A DNA stretch of 64,000 nt from Symsagittifera roscoffensis (taxonomy: Eukaryota > Xenacoelomorpha > Acoela > Convolutidae). Positions 43,630 to 56,214 of the stretch are shown one piece after another. The stretch's first letter is position 1; each line of letters begins with the position of its first letter. The notes under the pieces are model-generated. The model saw only the letters and a program-made list of their open reading frames with translations. It ran no database searches and was not told the DNA's origin. Made by a program: the position numbers and the translations under genes. The stretch covers positions 44,255,624-44,319,623 of the forward strand of contig NC_087066.1 in assembly GCF_963678635.1 (NCBI RefSeq). The letters are read 5' to 3'.

Positions 43630-46493
43630 TGATCAAAAAAAGATTATTGTAACTAATTTTAATCGTTGTACCAATCGTAGAAACAATATCGCTTACGTAT
43701 TTGAATGGGCTGTTGCTGTGTAGCAGAATGCTTTTCCCAATAACACTAAAATCGATTATCTTTTTGTGAGAGCGTTTGAAACATTCTCAGTTCGAGGATG
43801 ATAGTGAAAGTCTGAGTTTGGTAAGTCTAGACCATTGTTCCGAATTAAAAGCGGGTTTCTGCTGAGAAGTGAATTGTTTACATTATGTCGATATTCTATA
43901 ACTAAGAAAAAACCTAATTGGTAATATGCCAATGTACGCTTCAAGTTCCGCAGAAGAACCAAATTTGCGTTTATAAAAGCATGCTTTGACGGCCCACTTC
44001 AGTTGCTTTTCAAGTGTTATGATAAGATGTGATCTCTTGTTGCAAGGAATATCGCCATATACTGTAAATGACTTAAGACCAAGGCATTGATTAGCATGGT
44101 TCTCTTTTTTTGGGATATAACCTCCGACAGCATATAGGGCTTCCGTACCCAGTGTAAGAGTAGCTGATTGACATTTTCTTGTTTTGTCAGATTGTTGTCA
44201 AAATTACAGATAAAAGTTTTTCTTTCTTTTCTTTCTGTTTTTTGGCTGACCATCAATCTTTTTTTTTAAATTAATATTATAATTTCTTTTTTGTGCGATT
44301 TAGTTTCTTGTGGAAACGAAAGCAATCGAGTAAGTTTCTTACCGAATCTTCAAGTTTTCTGATGCAAATTTCTAGATTTTTCCACTCAAAAGAAAATTAT
44401 ATCCTCTGCGTTTTGTATAATATGGCAATCTGAGGTGATTTTTATGTCTTTCACGAATAGGTTAAAAGAAGAGACCATAGCGGCGGGCCTCTACTTAAAA
44501 CAATCCATTTGGATTAAGCATCTGTTATCACAACCATTTGATACCTATTACTTAATTAGCTATTTATAAGATCAATAGACAACTCTCGTAACCTATACTT
44601 TGTAGTTTTCAGTTTATTTCGAAAATCTTTTAAATCGAAGGCTTTCATTTAGTCTAGTAGTGCGGCTGTTACAAACTCAACTTGATCAAAATTAGCTCGA
44701 GTTGATTCAGTCAAACATACTAGAGCATCCATGGTTGAATAATTTTACCGTAAACCAAATTAAGTTGGGTTAAGAATTTTATTTCGTGTAAGATAATCCA
44801 TCAATTGAAATTCAATCAATTTTTTAAGAAATGTATTGATCTGTGAATGATTTTGCACTGTAAATGAGTGGATCTTCAGTGCATCCCTTTTTATATAGTG
44901 CTGATGTTCGCCAGCTTACGCAGATACCGAAAAGTATTTGTTTTTATGCATTCATTGATTGAAAGATTAACCAGTTGCGATAGCTCATAAGCCGCATCTT
45001 TGAATGCCCAAGCTGGAAAAGGAAAAGGAGCCAAGGGATTTATTTATTCAAAGCAAGAAAAAAATTTTACCTTCATTTGATGAGACGGAAAGAAACAGAA
45101 TTTGGTATTGCTTCCGGGTTGGTGAATAAATTAAAAAAACTTGGTGGAAAAACAAATTCGCCAACTTTCCTGACTCTTAAGGCTCATCTACGATACAATT
45201 AAAAACAATTCCTGAGACTTTCCATATTTGTTGATATTATTTTGTTCCATAAATTGTCGTTAACGTTCCACTTAGACCTTTCGAACGATGCTGGGTCAAT
45301 TAACTGTTGGTGAAATTTTTCAAAGCCATTGACATAGTTTTTATTTGAAGCCGTTTTTGTTTCCTGAAATTTGTTGAAGCTAATAAAGTACAAGTAATTA
45401 GCTTTTTTAATAGTCAGTTATTTAGTCCTATTTGACACCCGCTTACATGCCAGGAATAACAACGGTTTGTCATGACGCAAAAAAAAATTGGTTCAATAGA
45501 GAGTGCATCTTGATAATTGACCGAACTGTTTTATCGAATTGCGAATACATATCATTGGGACAGATAATTCCGTTCAAAAACTATCAACTCTGTTAGTTCA
45601 CATCTTCTCTGTAGTTCTTTTGACAGTTACGTTTTTTCAAATCAAAAACAGTTTTTATCTTGGAGTTGTGTTTGCCATTTTACTGTGCACAAAAAAACGC
45701 AACAATGGGAAAATGCTCGTTTTGTATTGGGCTTTCAAAGACATGAGAAGACAGTGAGAGTAAATTTTTTTAATCATAATGAATTCAAAATTTTTCTCAA
45801 GTTCTTGTCGCAGCAGCGAGTCGCAACAACTTATTCAGCACCTCAACTCCGTAGGGGCATAATATGGTATCTTAATTTTGTTTCTCTGATTTGGTTAAAT
45901 AATTTCAGTTAAGGTCTCTCATTATGATTATTTTTGATTTAATACTGATGCCAGGTCAATCGATTTTGCAAAATCTTGATTAAAATTTTTGTACATCTGT
46001 TTATGCAGATAAAATGGTAACTTAAATAGGAGGGGGTCTTTTATCAGTTTGTGGTTTTCTTTGATCATTAGAAATTCAAAATTTGAGTTCACAGGGATCA
46101 GATCATTTCTCACTCTCACATTTAAAGCTTTCAGAACTAGAAAAAAGACACCGACCCCCACCTTTTGATGTTTTTCTATCTCTATGTTCTACCTAAAACA
46201 GTTTTCGTCAGGGTTAAAAAGTTTTGAAGTGTCCTTATCAGTTAGCCAGGTTTCGGTGAAACTGTACATACAATTTTTCTTAATATATAATTGATTAGGT
46301 ATTCGAACTGGAGTTGTTTGTTTGCAATGCTTCTGCAATTCAATTGAAATAGTTTTAAATTTTTATGCACAACATTACACCGTTCGAAAAATATCCAATA
46401 TGCATCTGGGACGGGAATAAGTTCTATGTCACCTGATAGAGGCATGAAAGTATAAAGTAAAAGGCTGGCCGGTCCTCCAAAAAGATAAGGCAA
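43630..46493 (-). pseudogene. Decayed LINE (APE endonuclease + RT), minus strand
   Basis: Read from 46493 down: LKLFQLNCRSIANKQLQFEY (start of an APE endonuclease), KHQKVGVGVFFLVLKALNV with VRNDLIPVNSNFEF (endonuclease middle), SKWNVNDNLWNKI, INTFLKKLIEFQLMDYL, NYSTMDALVCLTEST and EFVTAALLD-stop-MKAFD (RT motif A), INALVLSHLQYM and a C-terminal segment VLLRNLKRTLAYYQ. The order and wording are those of CR1/L2-like LINEs. Many stops and frameshifts; about 2.9 kb remains. It is a different family from the LINE at 24050-31428. Confidence 0.75.
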
Positions 46494-48640
46494 TTTGTTG
46501 TAATAAAGGCTAAATCTGATTCTTAAGTTCTGCGTGTTTTGAGATTTTATTTGTTATGTCATCAGAAAAATCGAGACCATCGGCTTGTGAATAGTTAAAA
46601 CCATTATTAGTCCAATAATTTACAGAACAAAAAACAAAAAATTAAAGATACTTTTTAAATAAATTAACAAAAAGAGCTTTCACTTAACAAAATTAATTTT
46701 CACGTAACAGCCTCAGTAGTAGTTTTGGTGGTTCCGATCATTTGGACGGTGACTGTAGTTTGAATTGTGATTATTGGGAATTCATGCAAAGTCGAGTCAG
46801 TGTAGACTATCGAATAGGCTACGTAAAGCGCGGAATTAGTGGAACTCTAACGATCTTACAGAGTCCGTTAACCAACACTATAATATCGAAATCCTGCATG
46901 CACCACCATATCTGCTCGAAAACCTTTCGAGACAATGTAATAACATGAACGGTCATTAGATTTACTTCTAGTTAAAACATCTTCGACCGACATAAAGTAT
47001 TATACTAGAAGTAATAAATTTTGAAAAAGTTTTGAGTATTTTACTGATTGTATTCGCAAAAATTTGATTTAGTTCCAACTATAAGTATGAAGTTTTGTTG
47101 TTCAACTTCTTCTTTCAATTGGGCTGTAAAAATCAGATAAGACAGCTTGAAAAAATATTGAAGCTCCATGTAGAGCGAATTCTCCGGTTTAAAATAAATA
47201 ACCTCTCAGAAAAAGGGAAACAACTTATCTCCTAGGCTTCAAGACGTTTCAGTTCAAATTTAATGATGCGTAGCCATACAGAAGAACAGGGCGGACCTTC
47301 GCCTTATTTGTTCGCCTTTCTGTCCTCATAAAAACTCTCAAACTCAGATGTTCGGTTTATTGTATTTCTAATCAATAAATAACAAAGAATAACAAAGAAA
47401 CCGCTCACCCCTCTGAATAATAAATGCTCAAATGAATGACTAAAATCAAGGTTTTATTAAACCATTCAAAGCGCGTTTTTTGTTTTGGTGAATGATAAAT
47501 AAATTCTTACGCCGGTGGCTCCATTTCCAATAACTGATTTCATATACAATTTTTATGTTTTAAAAAGATGGTTTTTGTTCCACTCGGTGACGCAATGGAA
47601 AAAGCACTGCTGATGTTCTGAATGCAACATTGAGCATAACAAATATATCCTTCAGGACGCTAAGAAATATATATTTCACGTATCACTTTAGAAAAAAAAC
47701 ACACTTTTAAGATCAAATTTGACAAGCGGAGGTCATGCCTGTTTTAAGCTTGCCACGCATGAGATGCGACACATTTTTTAAAATTAACTTCTAGCTACCA
47801 TAACGGGAATAATTTTTAACTTTTGAACTAATTGATTAGAAAATTCAACCTCCTCTCGGGACTTTAAACTACTACATCGAAATTTATACAACGTTAGCCT
47901 AATTGGAATTTTTTTGTAAATTTATCTCTTTTACTGCTCAAGTAAGTCGATATTACAAATTGTTTAAGACGTTTAATTGACAGTGAATTTCCATTTCCTA
48001 CTTCGAAACTGGCAAAAAAGCATCTGATTTATATTTAGTTAAAAGCCACATTCCCGAGCTGTAAATGTTTATCGAAGCATTTACAACATTCTTCTCCAAA
48101 GCGTATAAAAACAACGCAATTACACCAGTAAAAATTACGCCGCCTCCGAAAACTCGCTTTTCATCAAAATTTTTAAAAAGAAATTTGCGCTTCTCAGAAA
48201 ATACCAGTTTTGTGCATTATTTCTAGCAACTATTTCAACCAAAGGAAATTGTCATTATTCGATTTAAAAAATCAAATCATCCCAAAGTTGTGCTACATCA
48301 TTAATGATAACACCTTTTTACCTACAGAAAATCCTATTTTGGAAGAGAATCTTCAAATTGTATTTCTTAGAACGGTAAGCTTCATCAAATTTTGTTCAAC
48401 CTTCGACAGGTTTGAAATCTTATCAAGTTTTCGGTACAGAAAAACAAAGGAGATAAAAACGGGCAACAACCCCGGTAGTGGTACTAAGCTTACTTTTCGA
48501 CTTTAAAACTCGAGAGGTGACGTGACGGCTTATTGGCTGAAAATCTGCGGTCGAGAAGCAATTTTATGTCAAACTCAAAATGGAAACATGAAATTTTGGT
48601 CGAGAAAGTCAACACATAAGTCGAGCATGGTTGAAACATA
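46494..48640. other. AT-rich region without recognised gene
   Basis: Frames here (such as 48210-48506) show no family resemblance. The last 100 bases carry 'gtcgag' short repeats ('agtcgagcatggttgaaacataggtcgag') into which the next element inserted. Confidence 0.45.
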
Positions 48641-48648
48641 GGTCGAGC

Positions 48649-49074
48649 CAGGAGCGGATTTAGGGGGGACGCCTAGCCCCCTCAGGGACTCGATACCATT
48701 ACCAACCAAAAATTCCTCCCTTTGGTATTATTTAAAGACATATATTTTCGGCTAATCAACCGTAAAATTTTTTAATGGGGGCCTTGGGCGTCACTATATA
48801 ATATTTTTGAAGGGGGCGCGCCGAAAAGACCGCACTTTTTTTTGATAAAAATTTTCTGAAAAAAGCCCAATAACGTTTTTTTACCTCTTTTTTCAAAAAT
48901 TTGCTTGCTGCGCGAATTCTTTTGTCAACAAAAGGCTTTTTAAAAAGTGTTCTGATGTTTTAAGAAACGGCTAGGATAAACCATTTTGTCGACTTAAAAA
49001 AGTGTCGTCAAAAGTTTTGATAATTTTTGAAAAACCACCCCTGCCCCATCGAGAAGATCCTAGATCCGCCCCTG
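48649..49074. mobile_element. hAT-like MITE with 8-bp target duplication
   Basis: The ends 'caggagcggatttagg' and 'cctagatccgcccctg' are inverted repeats (14 of 16 match). CAGGGGCGGATC-type ends are widespread in animal hAT elements. Flanking 8-mers ggtcgagc (48641-48648) and ggtcaagc (49075-49082) match at 7 of 8, the duplication length expected for hAT. The 426-bp interior has no transposase, so it is a deletion derivative or MITE. Confidence 0.88.
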
Positions 49075-49082
49075 GGTCAAGC

Positions 49083-49385
49083 AACGACTAGTTTTAATCA
49101 TTTAAATTGCTTATTTACCTGTGCGTAGCGTATAAGCGACAAAATGGGTTTCTATTTACGCGTACCGACTCAAAATATTTGAATTGAAACATGATTTGAA
49201 TTGAAACATGATATAAGGACTAATTATTACGCTATTAGACTTTAAATTTGTCATTTTGTACTTTAATATAGGGATAATCTAAACAATTCAAACCATTTTC
49301 CTTATTTTTTCAAAATTTTCAAAGTTTTTTGGATCCGAAACTACTTTATTGACTTTAAAGAGCAGTAGCATCACAAATTCGCCCT
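49083..49385. other. Spacer between the hAT-like MITE and the LTR element
   Basis: No gene. Contains a 20-bp local direct repeat ('attgaaacatgat', about 49183-49210). Confidence 0.4.
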
Positions 49386-49390
49386 GATAC

Positions 49391-49647
49391 TGTGGTACTG
49401 CTGCCACAGTAACCTTGAGATGTTATGTTTTTTTTATGGATACCCATTATTGTTATTATATTCTCAAGGTCAATATGTGCCGATCTAAAACATTCATGAC
49501 TGTTAGTCAATCTTCTATATAGAGACACGGATCTCAGTAAAGCATACTATAGAAATGCTCAAAAAAAGACATTAGAACAGTCTAAATTTATTATTGAAAC
49601 CTCATCTGTTTTCACTTAAAATCAACGTTACTCTTCACGGTATCACA
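49391..49647 (+). repeat. 5' LTR, LTR element copy 2
   Basis: 257 bp, 'tgtggtactgctgccac' to 'cacggtatcaca'. Followed by 'tggcgctgccagcagg', the likely primer-binding site (starts TGG as expected for a tRNA 3' CCA). Confidence 0.85.
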
Positions 49648-49734
49648 TGGCGCTGCCAGCAGGGTTTATGTCTCAGGACAACAGGACTGCGCATTATGAC
49701 CCGCAATTTGTGATCAATTCTTACTGGCAGTCAC

Positions 49735-50980
49735 GGTGAAGGAAAACGTAAGCCCAGATATATTGTTAGAAGATCCGAAGTCAGTCTTAGACGAACCGGT
49801 TTCAAGACCAGATACGCCACGAACGAATGAAGATGCGCAGGAAGTTACAGATAGGGAAGTAGGCGACGAATTGACTCGAGACAAAATTCGGCTAAAGATT
49901 GAAGCGACAAAGAGAAAGAGGGCCTAAAGTCGTCCACATTTACCACAACGAAGTGCAGGAGCGACTCGCATAAAAAAAACGATTTGCCCAGAACAACCTA
50001 CATGCGGAAGTATCTAAACTTGAGCTTCGAGAAAGGGTGGGGTTGGCCAAAGCTTTCTTGGAAAAAACACAGAGCGTCACGTATGAGCGGTACAAACTGT
50101 TTAAAAGATCACAAGAAACAGGAATCGAAACAAGAATTGAAACTGTGGAATCATTTCACAAGAAACAAGAAATGAAATCCTGGAATTTTTTCATGCGGCT
50201 CTAACTGCACATGCAGCAAAAGCAGAATTGGGTACATTTGAAGACGAGTTAGCTAGAGACCTATTCATATCAAAAATGAAGAGCACAGTAATACAAGATA
50301 CTTCAATTTTCTAAAAATTCCCAACGGGCGTTAAAGTATTAAAGAGAGCTCTAAAGTTCAAACAAAGTAAACAGACGACACAGGCTTTTCAAAGGTAAAA
50401 AGCCACTACTGCAAGTTCAAGACATTTTAATGGTACTCAAATCAAGATAAAACAAGAACCTATCATGGCAGTAGGTAATAAAGGTCCAAACAATAGAAGC
50501 AGTACGTGGAACTATATAAACGAGGAACAAACGAAACAAAAAACAACGTTAATTCCGGAGCAGAAGGGAAACCATGTACTAGATGTGGACGATCGTTTAT
50601 TGATGGTCATTTGAAGAATTGTCCAGCAATGGGGAGGACGTGTAAGAACTGTAATAAGCCGAACCAGGAGTGCAGCCAGTATTTAGACAGCCGCGTATTC
50701 ATACTCGTCTGTATTTAGCCAAATACTGTATGAACCAATCAGAATCGAGAAAAGACATAAATAATCTGAAATAAATCATAATTATTTATTAATTTCCTCT
50801 TTGTCTCGATTCTGATTGGTTGAAATAGTATTTGTCTAAATACTGACATGTAACCGCCCAACCACTTCGCTAAAATGTGCCGTTCACAACAAAAAAATGA
50901 AGTTAACGAAGACACTACAAGTTCAGACAATGAAGGTAATCTGATTCAAAGTTTTCACTCTTGCAACAATTTTGAAATTA
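49735..50980 (+). pseudogene. gag remnant, LTR element copy 2
   Basis: Acidic N-terminus (SPDILLEDPKSVLDEPVSRP), helical charged middle (FEKGWGWPKLSW, LFISKMKSTVIQ region in shifted frames), and a zinc knuckle whose two cysteines (RTCKNCNKPN, 50635-50666) are separated from the His/Cys half (HFAKMCRSQQ, from about 50865) by a MITE at 50667-50859. Stops and frameshifts elsewhere. Confidence 0.7.
50667..50859. mobile_element. MITE inserted in the gag zinc knuckle
   Basis: 193 bp flanked by the 5-bp duplication aacca (50662-50666 and 50860-50864). The ends share an inverted 'cagtatttagaca' core ('ggagtgcagccagtattta' against 'taaatactgacatgtaaccg'). Inner segments 'accaatcagaatcgag' and 'ctcgattctgattggt' are also inverted. 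Removing it with one aacca leaves the knuckle frame continuous, as in copy 1. No coding capacity. Confidence 0.88.
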
Positions 50981-51049
50981 TGTCAACCGAATGCAATTTC
51001 ACATCATTTGCTCAAACTGAGAAATTCGTGGAAAATAGAATAGAAATTA

Positions 51050-51295
51050 AGCATGTTACACCGTCAGATTTGGAGGAAAACGAAAACATTAAAAAAATTA
51101 GTATACACAGCAAACAAAATTGCTCACAAGGTGCTGGTCAGAATTGATAATCAAATCATAGACATGACCTTAGATACGGGTAGCCCGGTATCTTTCCTAC
51201 ATTGGGCAACGGGAAAGCAGATACAAGAAGTATCAAAAAACACGAAGTTCATACCAGCGGAGAAATTAAACCTGTCGGCACAGTTCGTAGACTAA
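51050..51295 (+). pseudogene. Retropepsin-like protease remnant, LTR copy 2
   Basis: DNQIIDMTLDTGSPVSFLHW includes the DTG active site. About 80 residues remain before a stop; the frame differs from gag. Confidence 0.75.
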
Positions 51296-51599
51296 AAGAA
51301 AGCACCCACTCACAATACTTGGAGCGCTTACAGCAGACATGCACTCATCAGCGGGATGAGAAAAAGTAAGAGGATCGTCTCTTATTACTGAACGCCGCAC
51401 AAGATGCATTCTGGGTCTGGATCTGCAAAACAAAATGGGGATCATTACTACTCAAAAACCGGCACCCAGAGTAAGTTCGAGCTGTGACGTGCTACTGTGC
51501 GAGCAGTCGGAAGGTTGAAAAGAAATAATTTTATGAAAAATTTAAAAAATTTTTGACCGACAAGGAAAATCAAAAAACGATGTTGTAAATACAGAGTTT

Positions 51600-52320
51600 A
51601 AATGCCCTTTATTCCTAATACAAGAGAATGGTAGAAGGATACCGATCCAAATTCAAGAAAAAGTACCAACAGAACTTCACAAGCTTATAAAAGAAGGGCA
51701 CATGCAACGCCTAGATATATGCACCAGTGATTACTTCATAGCCCCGGAAGTCACCAAAGTAAAAAAAAAATGATTCGAGAAAATTGGCATTGGATGCAAA
51801 ACCAATTAACAGGAAACTGTTCAAGAATAAGTACCAGATGCCAATTGTTGATGAGCTTCTGGATGGAATAAGTGAAATAAAAACAGCGAAGCAAAAAAAA
51901 CAATGTATTTCACAGTTCTGGACATAAAATACGCTTATAGCCAACTGAAACTAACTGCTGAGACAGCCAAGCAGTGCAATTTTAACATCGTATGTGGACA
52001 TTTTTATTGTCTCAAGGTGATGAACAAGAACGTGAGAAATGAGTTGTGGAAGAACTCAAAAGATTCGATGATGACAATCTTGCTTTAGAGATTTCAAAAT
52101 GTGAGTTTTTTAAAACTGAAGCACACTGGCTGGGACATAAATTATCACCAAGTGGAAATACACAAAAAAAAAAAACAGATACTAAAATTGAACCCGCCAA
52201 AATGCTTAAACAACTTCGATCATTTATGGGTAGCATTAACCATCTATCCAAATTCGTCTCAAACGCAGCAAGTTTGACGGATAAACTTAGACCACTCTAC
52301 ATGAAGAAAAAGCGTTGAGA
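51600..52320 (+). pseudogene. Reverse transcriptase remnant, LTR copy 2
   Basis: Pieces: RIPIQIQEKVPTELHKLIKE, LDICTSDYFIAPEVTK, MYFTVLDIKYAYSQLKL (first catalytic Asp), NIVCGHFYCL, and EISKCEFFKTEAHWLGHKL followed by LKQLRSFMGSINHLSKFV (RT thumb region). The segment with the catalytic Asp pair, present in copy 1, is deleted between about 52020 and 52045. Confidence 0.8.
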
Positions 52321-52329
52321 AAATTGAAA

Positions 52330-52870
52330 AACATTAAGATACCTGTCAAGAAATTCGAATGGGGGAAGAACATTACAAGATCGAGGAAATCAAAAAAGAG
52401 GTAGAAAACATCGCCCAAATCAACTACTATATACCAACGAATAATACCCTTGTAAAATGCGATGCCAGCCATAGCGGCCTAGGCGCAACACTCCAACAAA
52501 AAGCGGGGGAGGGGAATTGGATGCCTATTGCATTTGCATCAGGCTACTTGATTTCCCAAGAAAAAAACTTGACCAACGCGTTGGAACTGCTCGCAGTTGT
52601 ATCGTCAGTAGACCGATTTAAACACTAATTCTGGGGAAGGGAAATTATAATAGCCACCGATTACAAGGCATTAACGTCCACTTTAGACGAAAACTGGTTC
52701 ATTGAAACGTACCAACCCAGACTCACTAGATGCGTGGATAGATTACTACTTTATCAGTTCAAAGTAGTATACATCCCAGGGAAAGATATGTTTATAGTAG
52801 ATTATCTATCCAGAGAGCCACATGGATTTAGAATTGGAATAGAGGGTGTTTACAAAGCTCGCGACTGTTT
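52330..52870 (+). pseudogene. RNase H remnant, LTR copy 2
   Basis: KFEWGEEHYKIEEIKKEV, then VKCDASHSGLGATLQQ (first RNase H Asp), AFASGYLISQEKNLTNALE (Glu region), IIATDYKALTS (Asp), and LYQFKVVYIPGKDMFIVDYL, the typical Ty3/gypsy RNase H C-terminus. One stop after DRFKH. Confidence 0.8.
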
Positions 52871-53066
52871 AAGCAGTCGTCTTAACGATACAGGGGGGCT
52901 CGACCGGAACGAAATAGTTCTAAAACATTCAAAAGCCAAAACTAGCGATAACAAACGAAACGGAGTGCAAAACACGTCACCTCGCAGTTGCTATGGCAAC
53001 CAACACGATCCTAAACGAACAAGGCTTGACCGGAACAAAAGCAATCAAAGCTCATGACTCTCAAAG

Positions 53067-53483
53067 TTGCAACGAGGCAGTTTGCACAATTATTCTTATT
53101 CAGTAGTTGTTAAAAAAAGTTCAGAAAAACTGTACAGAAAAAACCGAGAAAACGACAATGACAGAAACCAACCAGAAAAGGGAAAGGTGAAGAAGATAGT
53201 GGAAACAAGCGGTGAACGGGAACGAATGACTGAAGAAATTTCGTACATAACTTTTCAGCGCACGAAAATGATCAAAAGAGGGACGCCGAATCGATCGGAC
53301 TCAGAAAACTCGGATTTGGATGAACCACAGATCGAGTGGAAAGCCATGGACCAATACATCAGGGCAAATGCCAATAAATGCGGGACATCAACGTCAACTG
53401 TTACAGCAGCACCAAAGTTAGTTTCATTTTTGGACCTAATCGGCGCGGATCGGGAGAAAAAACCGAGTAACATGTTGGAATAA
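53067..53483 (+). pseudogene. Linker region between RNase H and integrase, LTR copy 2
   Basis: About 138 codons, highly charged (SSEKLYRKNRENDNDRNQPE; MIKRGTPNRSDSENSD; STSTVTAAPKLVSFLDLIG). Homologous to 21480-21712 in copy 1. No domain recognised; an additional spacer of this size is not standard in Ty3/gypsy pol. Confidence 0.55.
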
Positions 53484-53783
53484 GAGGCAAACTCTGAAAC
53501 GCATAGCCCAAGTTCTGCGCGACAAAATGAGTTTGAAGGGCGAAACAAAGGACCGAACAACCATCGTCGAAGTGGAGAGCCCGGGTTAGACCCCGGAAGT
53601 CAGCGTCGTCACACCCATTACAGGGAAACGAGTGAGTCATCTATCTCGACAAAATGAATTTTGCAAGGCAAAAAAGTTAGGAGAAGGAAGACTATTCAGT
53701 CAGTCTGTCTTAGCTATTCGACAAACTTTTGCTAGCCGAGTTGCGTACAGAAGATACGATGATAGACAGGCTCCGGAGGGTCA

Positions 53784-54480
53784 TTGAAAGGTACGGTAGA
53801 CACAGTTCCGAGCTCTTGGGCTCGTACACTAATCGTCTGTGGCCCCAATTATCAGTTGTCGATGACTGTATTGACAGTTCCGGGTCAGTTGCGCTCGGAC
53901 GTCCTGAAACTAATCCATCGCGGGCATCCAGGCCAAGAGGCGATGTTGGATGTCTCTCATTACTTGTGGTGGCCCCACATGCATAAGGAAATTGTAAATT
54001 TAGCTGAAGAGCGCAGGAGCTGCACGCGCTACGGTAAGTGGGCTAAAAATGTCATTCCTAAAAATTCCACGAAGTCGCTCCCACTGCGGACGCAGCCGGG
54101 ACAAGAATTACAGCAATATTACCATAGACCACTTGAAGACCATAAGGGAAAGAAAATCTATCTGCTAGTAGAGATCGATCGGTACTCAAAAATTCCATCG
54201 GTTAAAATCACAAAGTATACTGGGAGAAAATCATCGATAAAATTCTTACGTAGATATATTGATACTCGCGGAATATCTGAATCAATAAAAACCGACAATT
54301 AGTCCGGTTTCAAGGGCAAAGCTATGGAAAACTTCTGTTCTGTGAACAATATAGAACAAAAGTTCTACCCCGTGGGTGACAACCGAGGGAGTGGTCTATT
54401 CGATCGAACAATACGGACAATTAAACGAAGACTTGGGGTGATGCTCTTAGACAAAAAGTCACATACATAAAACTCCGTAT
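53784..54480 (+). pseudogene. Integrase remnant, LTR copy 2
   Basis: Zinc-binding HHCC part LKLIHRGHPGQEAMLD and YLWWPHMHKEI (last Cys lost: CTRY). Catalytic core DHKGKKIYLLVEIDRYSKIP, RGISESIKTDN (second Asp), then a stop, and GSGLFDRTIRTIKRRLGVML, where the usual catalytic Glu is Asp. Broken by a stop at 54301 and by a missing Cys. Confidence 0.78.
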
Positions 54481-54699
54481 AAGCGCAATAATAAGAAACC
54501 TACGATAGAATAGGCAAAAATCTATACAACGCTCTCCCTTTGAAGCATATTTTGGACGAATCCCGAAAACTGAATTTGAAATGAAAAGACACAAATTCCT
54601 AACTGAATATTGATCATTTAGAAAAGGAATACCTGGACCGTTCAGACTTTGCCCTCACAGCTGAAGAAACCGGTCAATCAGTCTCGCACAAGGTGAAGG

Positions 54700-56200
54700 T
54701 CGTGAGGAAAGTCGCGACGTGAGCCCGCTGTTTAAGCAGCAACTTCAATCCGCCAAAGATAGGGAACGGGCACGAGCTCTAGAAAATTTGTTAGAGGCAA
54801 ACGCCCACTAGAATAACACCCGAAGGGACACGTTTGTCAATGGCATAAGACGAAAAGTAGACAAAACTAGCACGATAAACTTGGACCTCAGAAAAGAACT
54901 CCTCTATTTGTGCGAACGGAGGTTCATCGAAGATAAACCAATCGAAGAGTGTGGTATTCTGGCACCAAATCTTCTACAAAAGGAACAAAGCAGAAGACGC
55001 GGAAAGACGCTGAAAAATCGACTCATGGGGAAGGTGATTGCTGAGACACTTTCCACTGTGAAAACAGCTGCTGGATCAATAAATTGGAAAGACGATATAG
55101 CCAAAGCAAAAGTGACCGCACCATAAGAAACACGTCACAGTACCGGACAAAAAGAAAAGCCCGATAGAAGAGAAGCCAAAAAGAAAACAGCAAAAGAAGA
55201 CGATGGAACTATCAGTGAGAAGGGAATCCGATGACAATCTAATGCATCAGCAGCAAACGGAGGACCAAGAAATCTCCGCCCGCGAACAATTTCAAAAGAA
55301 ACCGTATCAGGTGGGGAACTGAATTTGGCAATCAAAAGAGCAAAGCCAATTAATGCAGGGCCACTAACAAGCGCGACAAAATTGCAGGAGGAGAGCGCTA
55401 CCAGAAAAAAAAAGAGAAAAACAGACAGCTCAAGAAGCAAGAAAGACAAAAGCTGCAACGGCAGTCAGCGAGAAGGTAGTATTAAAAGAAAATACTGCTT
55501 CTCTTCCAAGTTCGTCAAACGCAACTGTGCTGAGCTCGTCGGCACTTAAGAATACAAAACCAGAAAAATTGACAAAAAAAATAATTCGACAAACAGCTTC
55601 GGAAACAATTCCGGAAGCCTTCCAGAACCAAGACATGACGCCCGTAGAGTGGGAAGGGTTAGCGGATCAGGTATAGAAATCGGCGAAGAAATTTTGATAT
55701 CACGAGACGTGGAGGTAAAGGACACCCTCCCGGGTTTTCGGACGAATCGGGGCATGAAGAAGGATGCACAGAGGTAAGACGAAGCGGCAGGCAGATCAAA
55801 CATCAGGGACCGAAATGTTACAGAGACCCAATAACGCATTCGGTAAATCTAATCTGCTCTGAAGCTGATATTACGGACCTGAACAAAGCGGCTCTAGCGT
55901 TGTACCGCATAAAGCCAAAAATAAACTGTGCTGAGCTCGTCAAAACATACAAAACCAGAACGGACGAACCGGTGAAGACGCGATATGGCCTTTTGAAGCG
56001 GTACCTATTTCGAAGGAAGTTCGGTTGTGCATCTCTCGACATTACAAAGACCTGGAATGTAGCTTGGCAAATACCACTCAGTTCGAACCTACTGAGGAAA
56101 AGAGAATCGACGTAACGGGAAAACTGAAAATAAAACTTTTTAAACTGAGTAACAAAAATTTATCTTTATTTAAGTTTTATATTTTGCTATTTAAGTTTCT
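54700..56200 (+). pseudogene. 3' coding region of unknown function, LTR copy 2
   Basis: Past integrase, about 1.4 kb still reads as coding in shifting frames: LRKELLYLCERRFIEDKPIE and SINWKDDIAKAKV (54881-55126), a Lys/Arg/Glu-rich stretch (55325-55549), AFQNQDMTPVEWEGLADQV (about 55618-55676), ADITDLNKAALALYRIKPK and RYGLLKRYLFRRKFG (55864-56030). No TM or envelope signature. A related segment (APGDWETLADQ) occurs at 63240-63990 on the minus strand. Possibly an integrase C-terminal extension or an extra ORF. Confidence 0.55.
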
Positions 56201-56214
56201 TGACCTCACGGGAA

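Noticed and set aside
48210-48506. 98-codon frame (+)
   Set aside because: No family resemblance, no splice context and no related copy; treated as chance in AT-rich DNA.
55135-55839. Minus-strand frames of 97-107 codons with hydrophobic residues
   Set aside because: Antisense of the Lys/Glu-rich 3' region of LTR copy 2; hydrophobicity follows from the codon composition.
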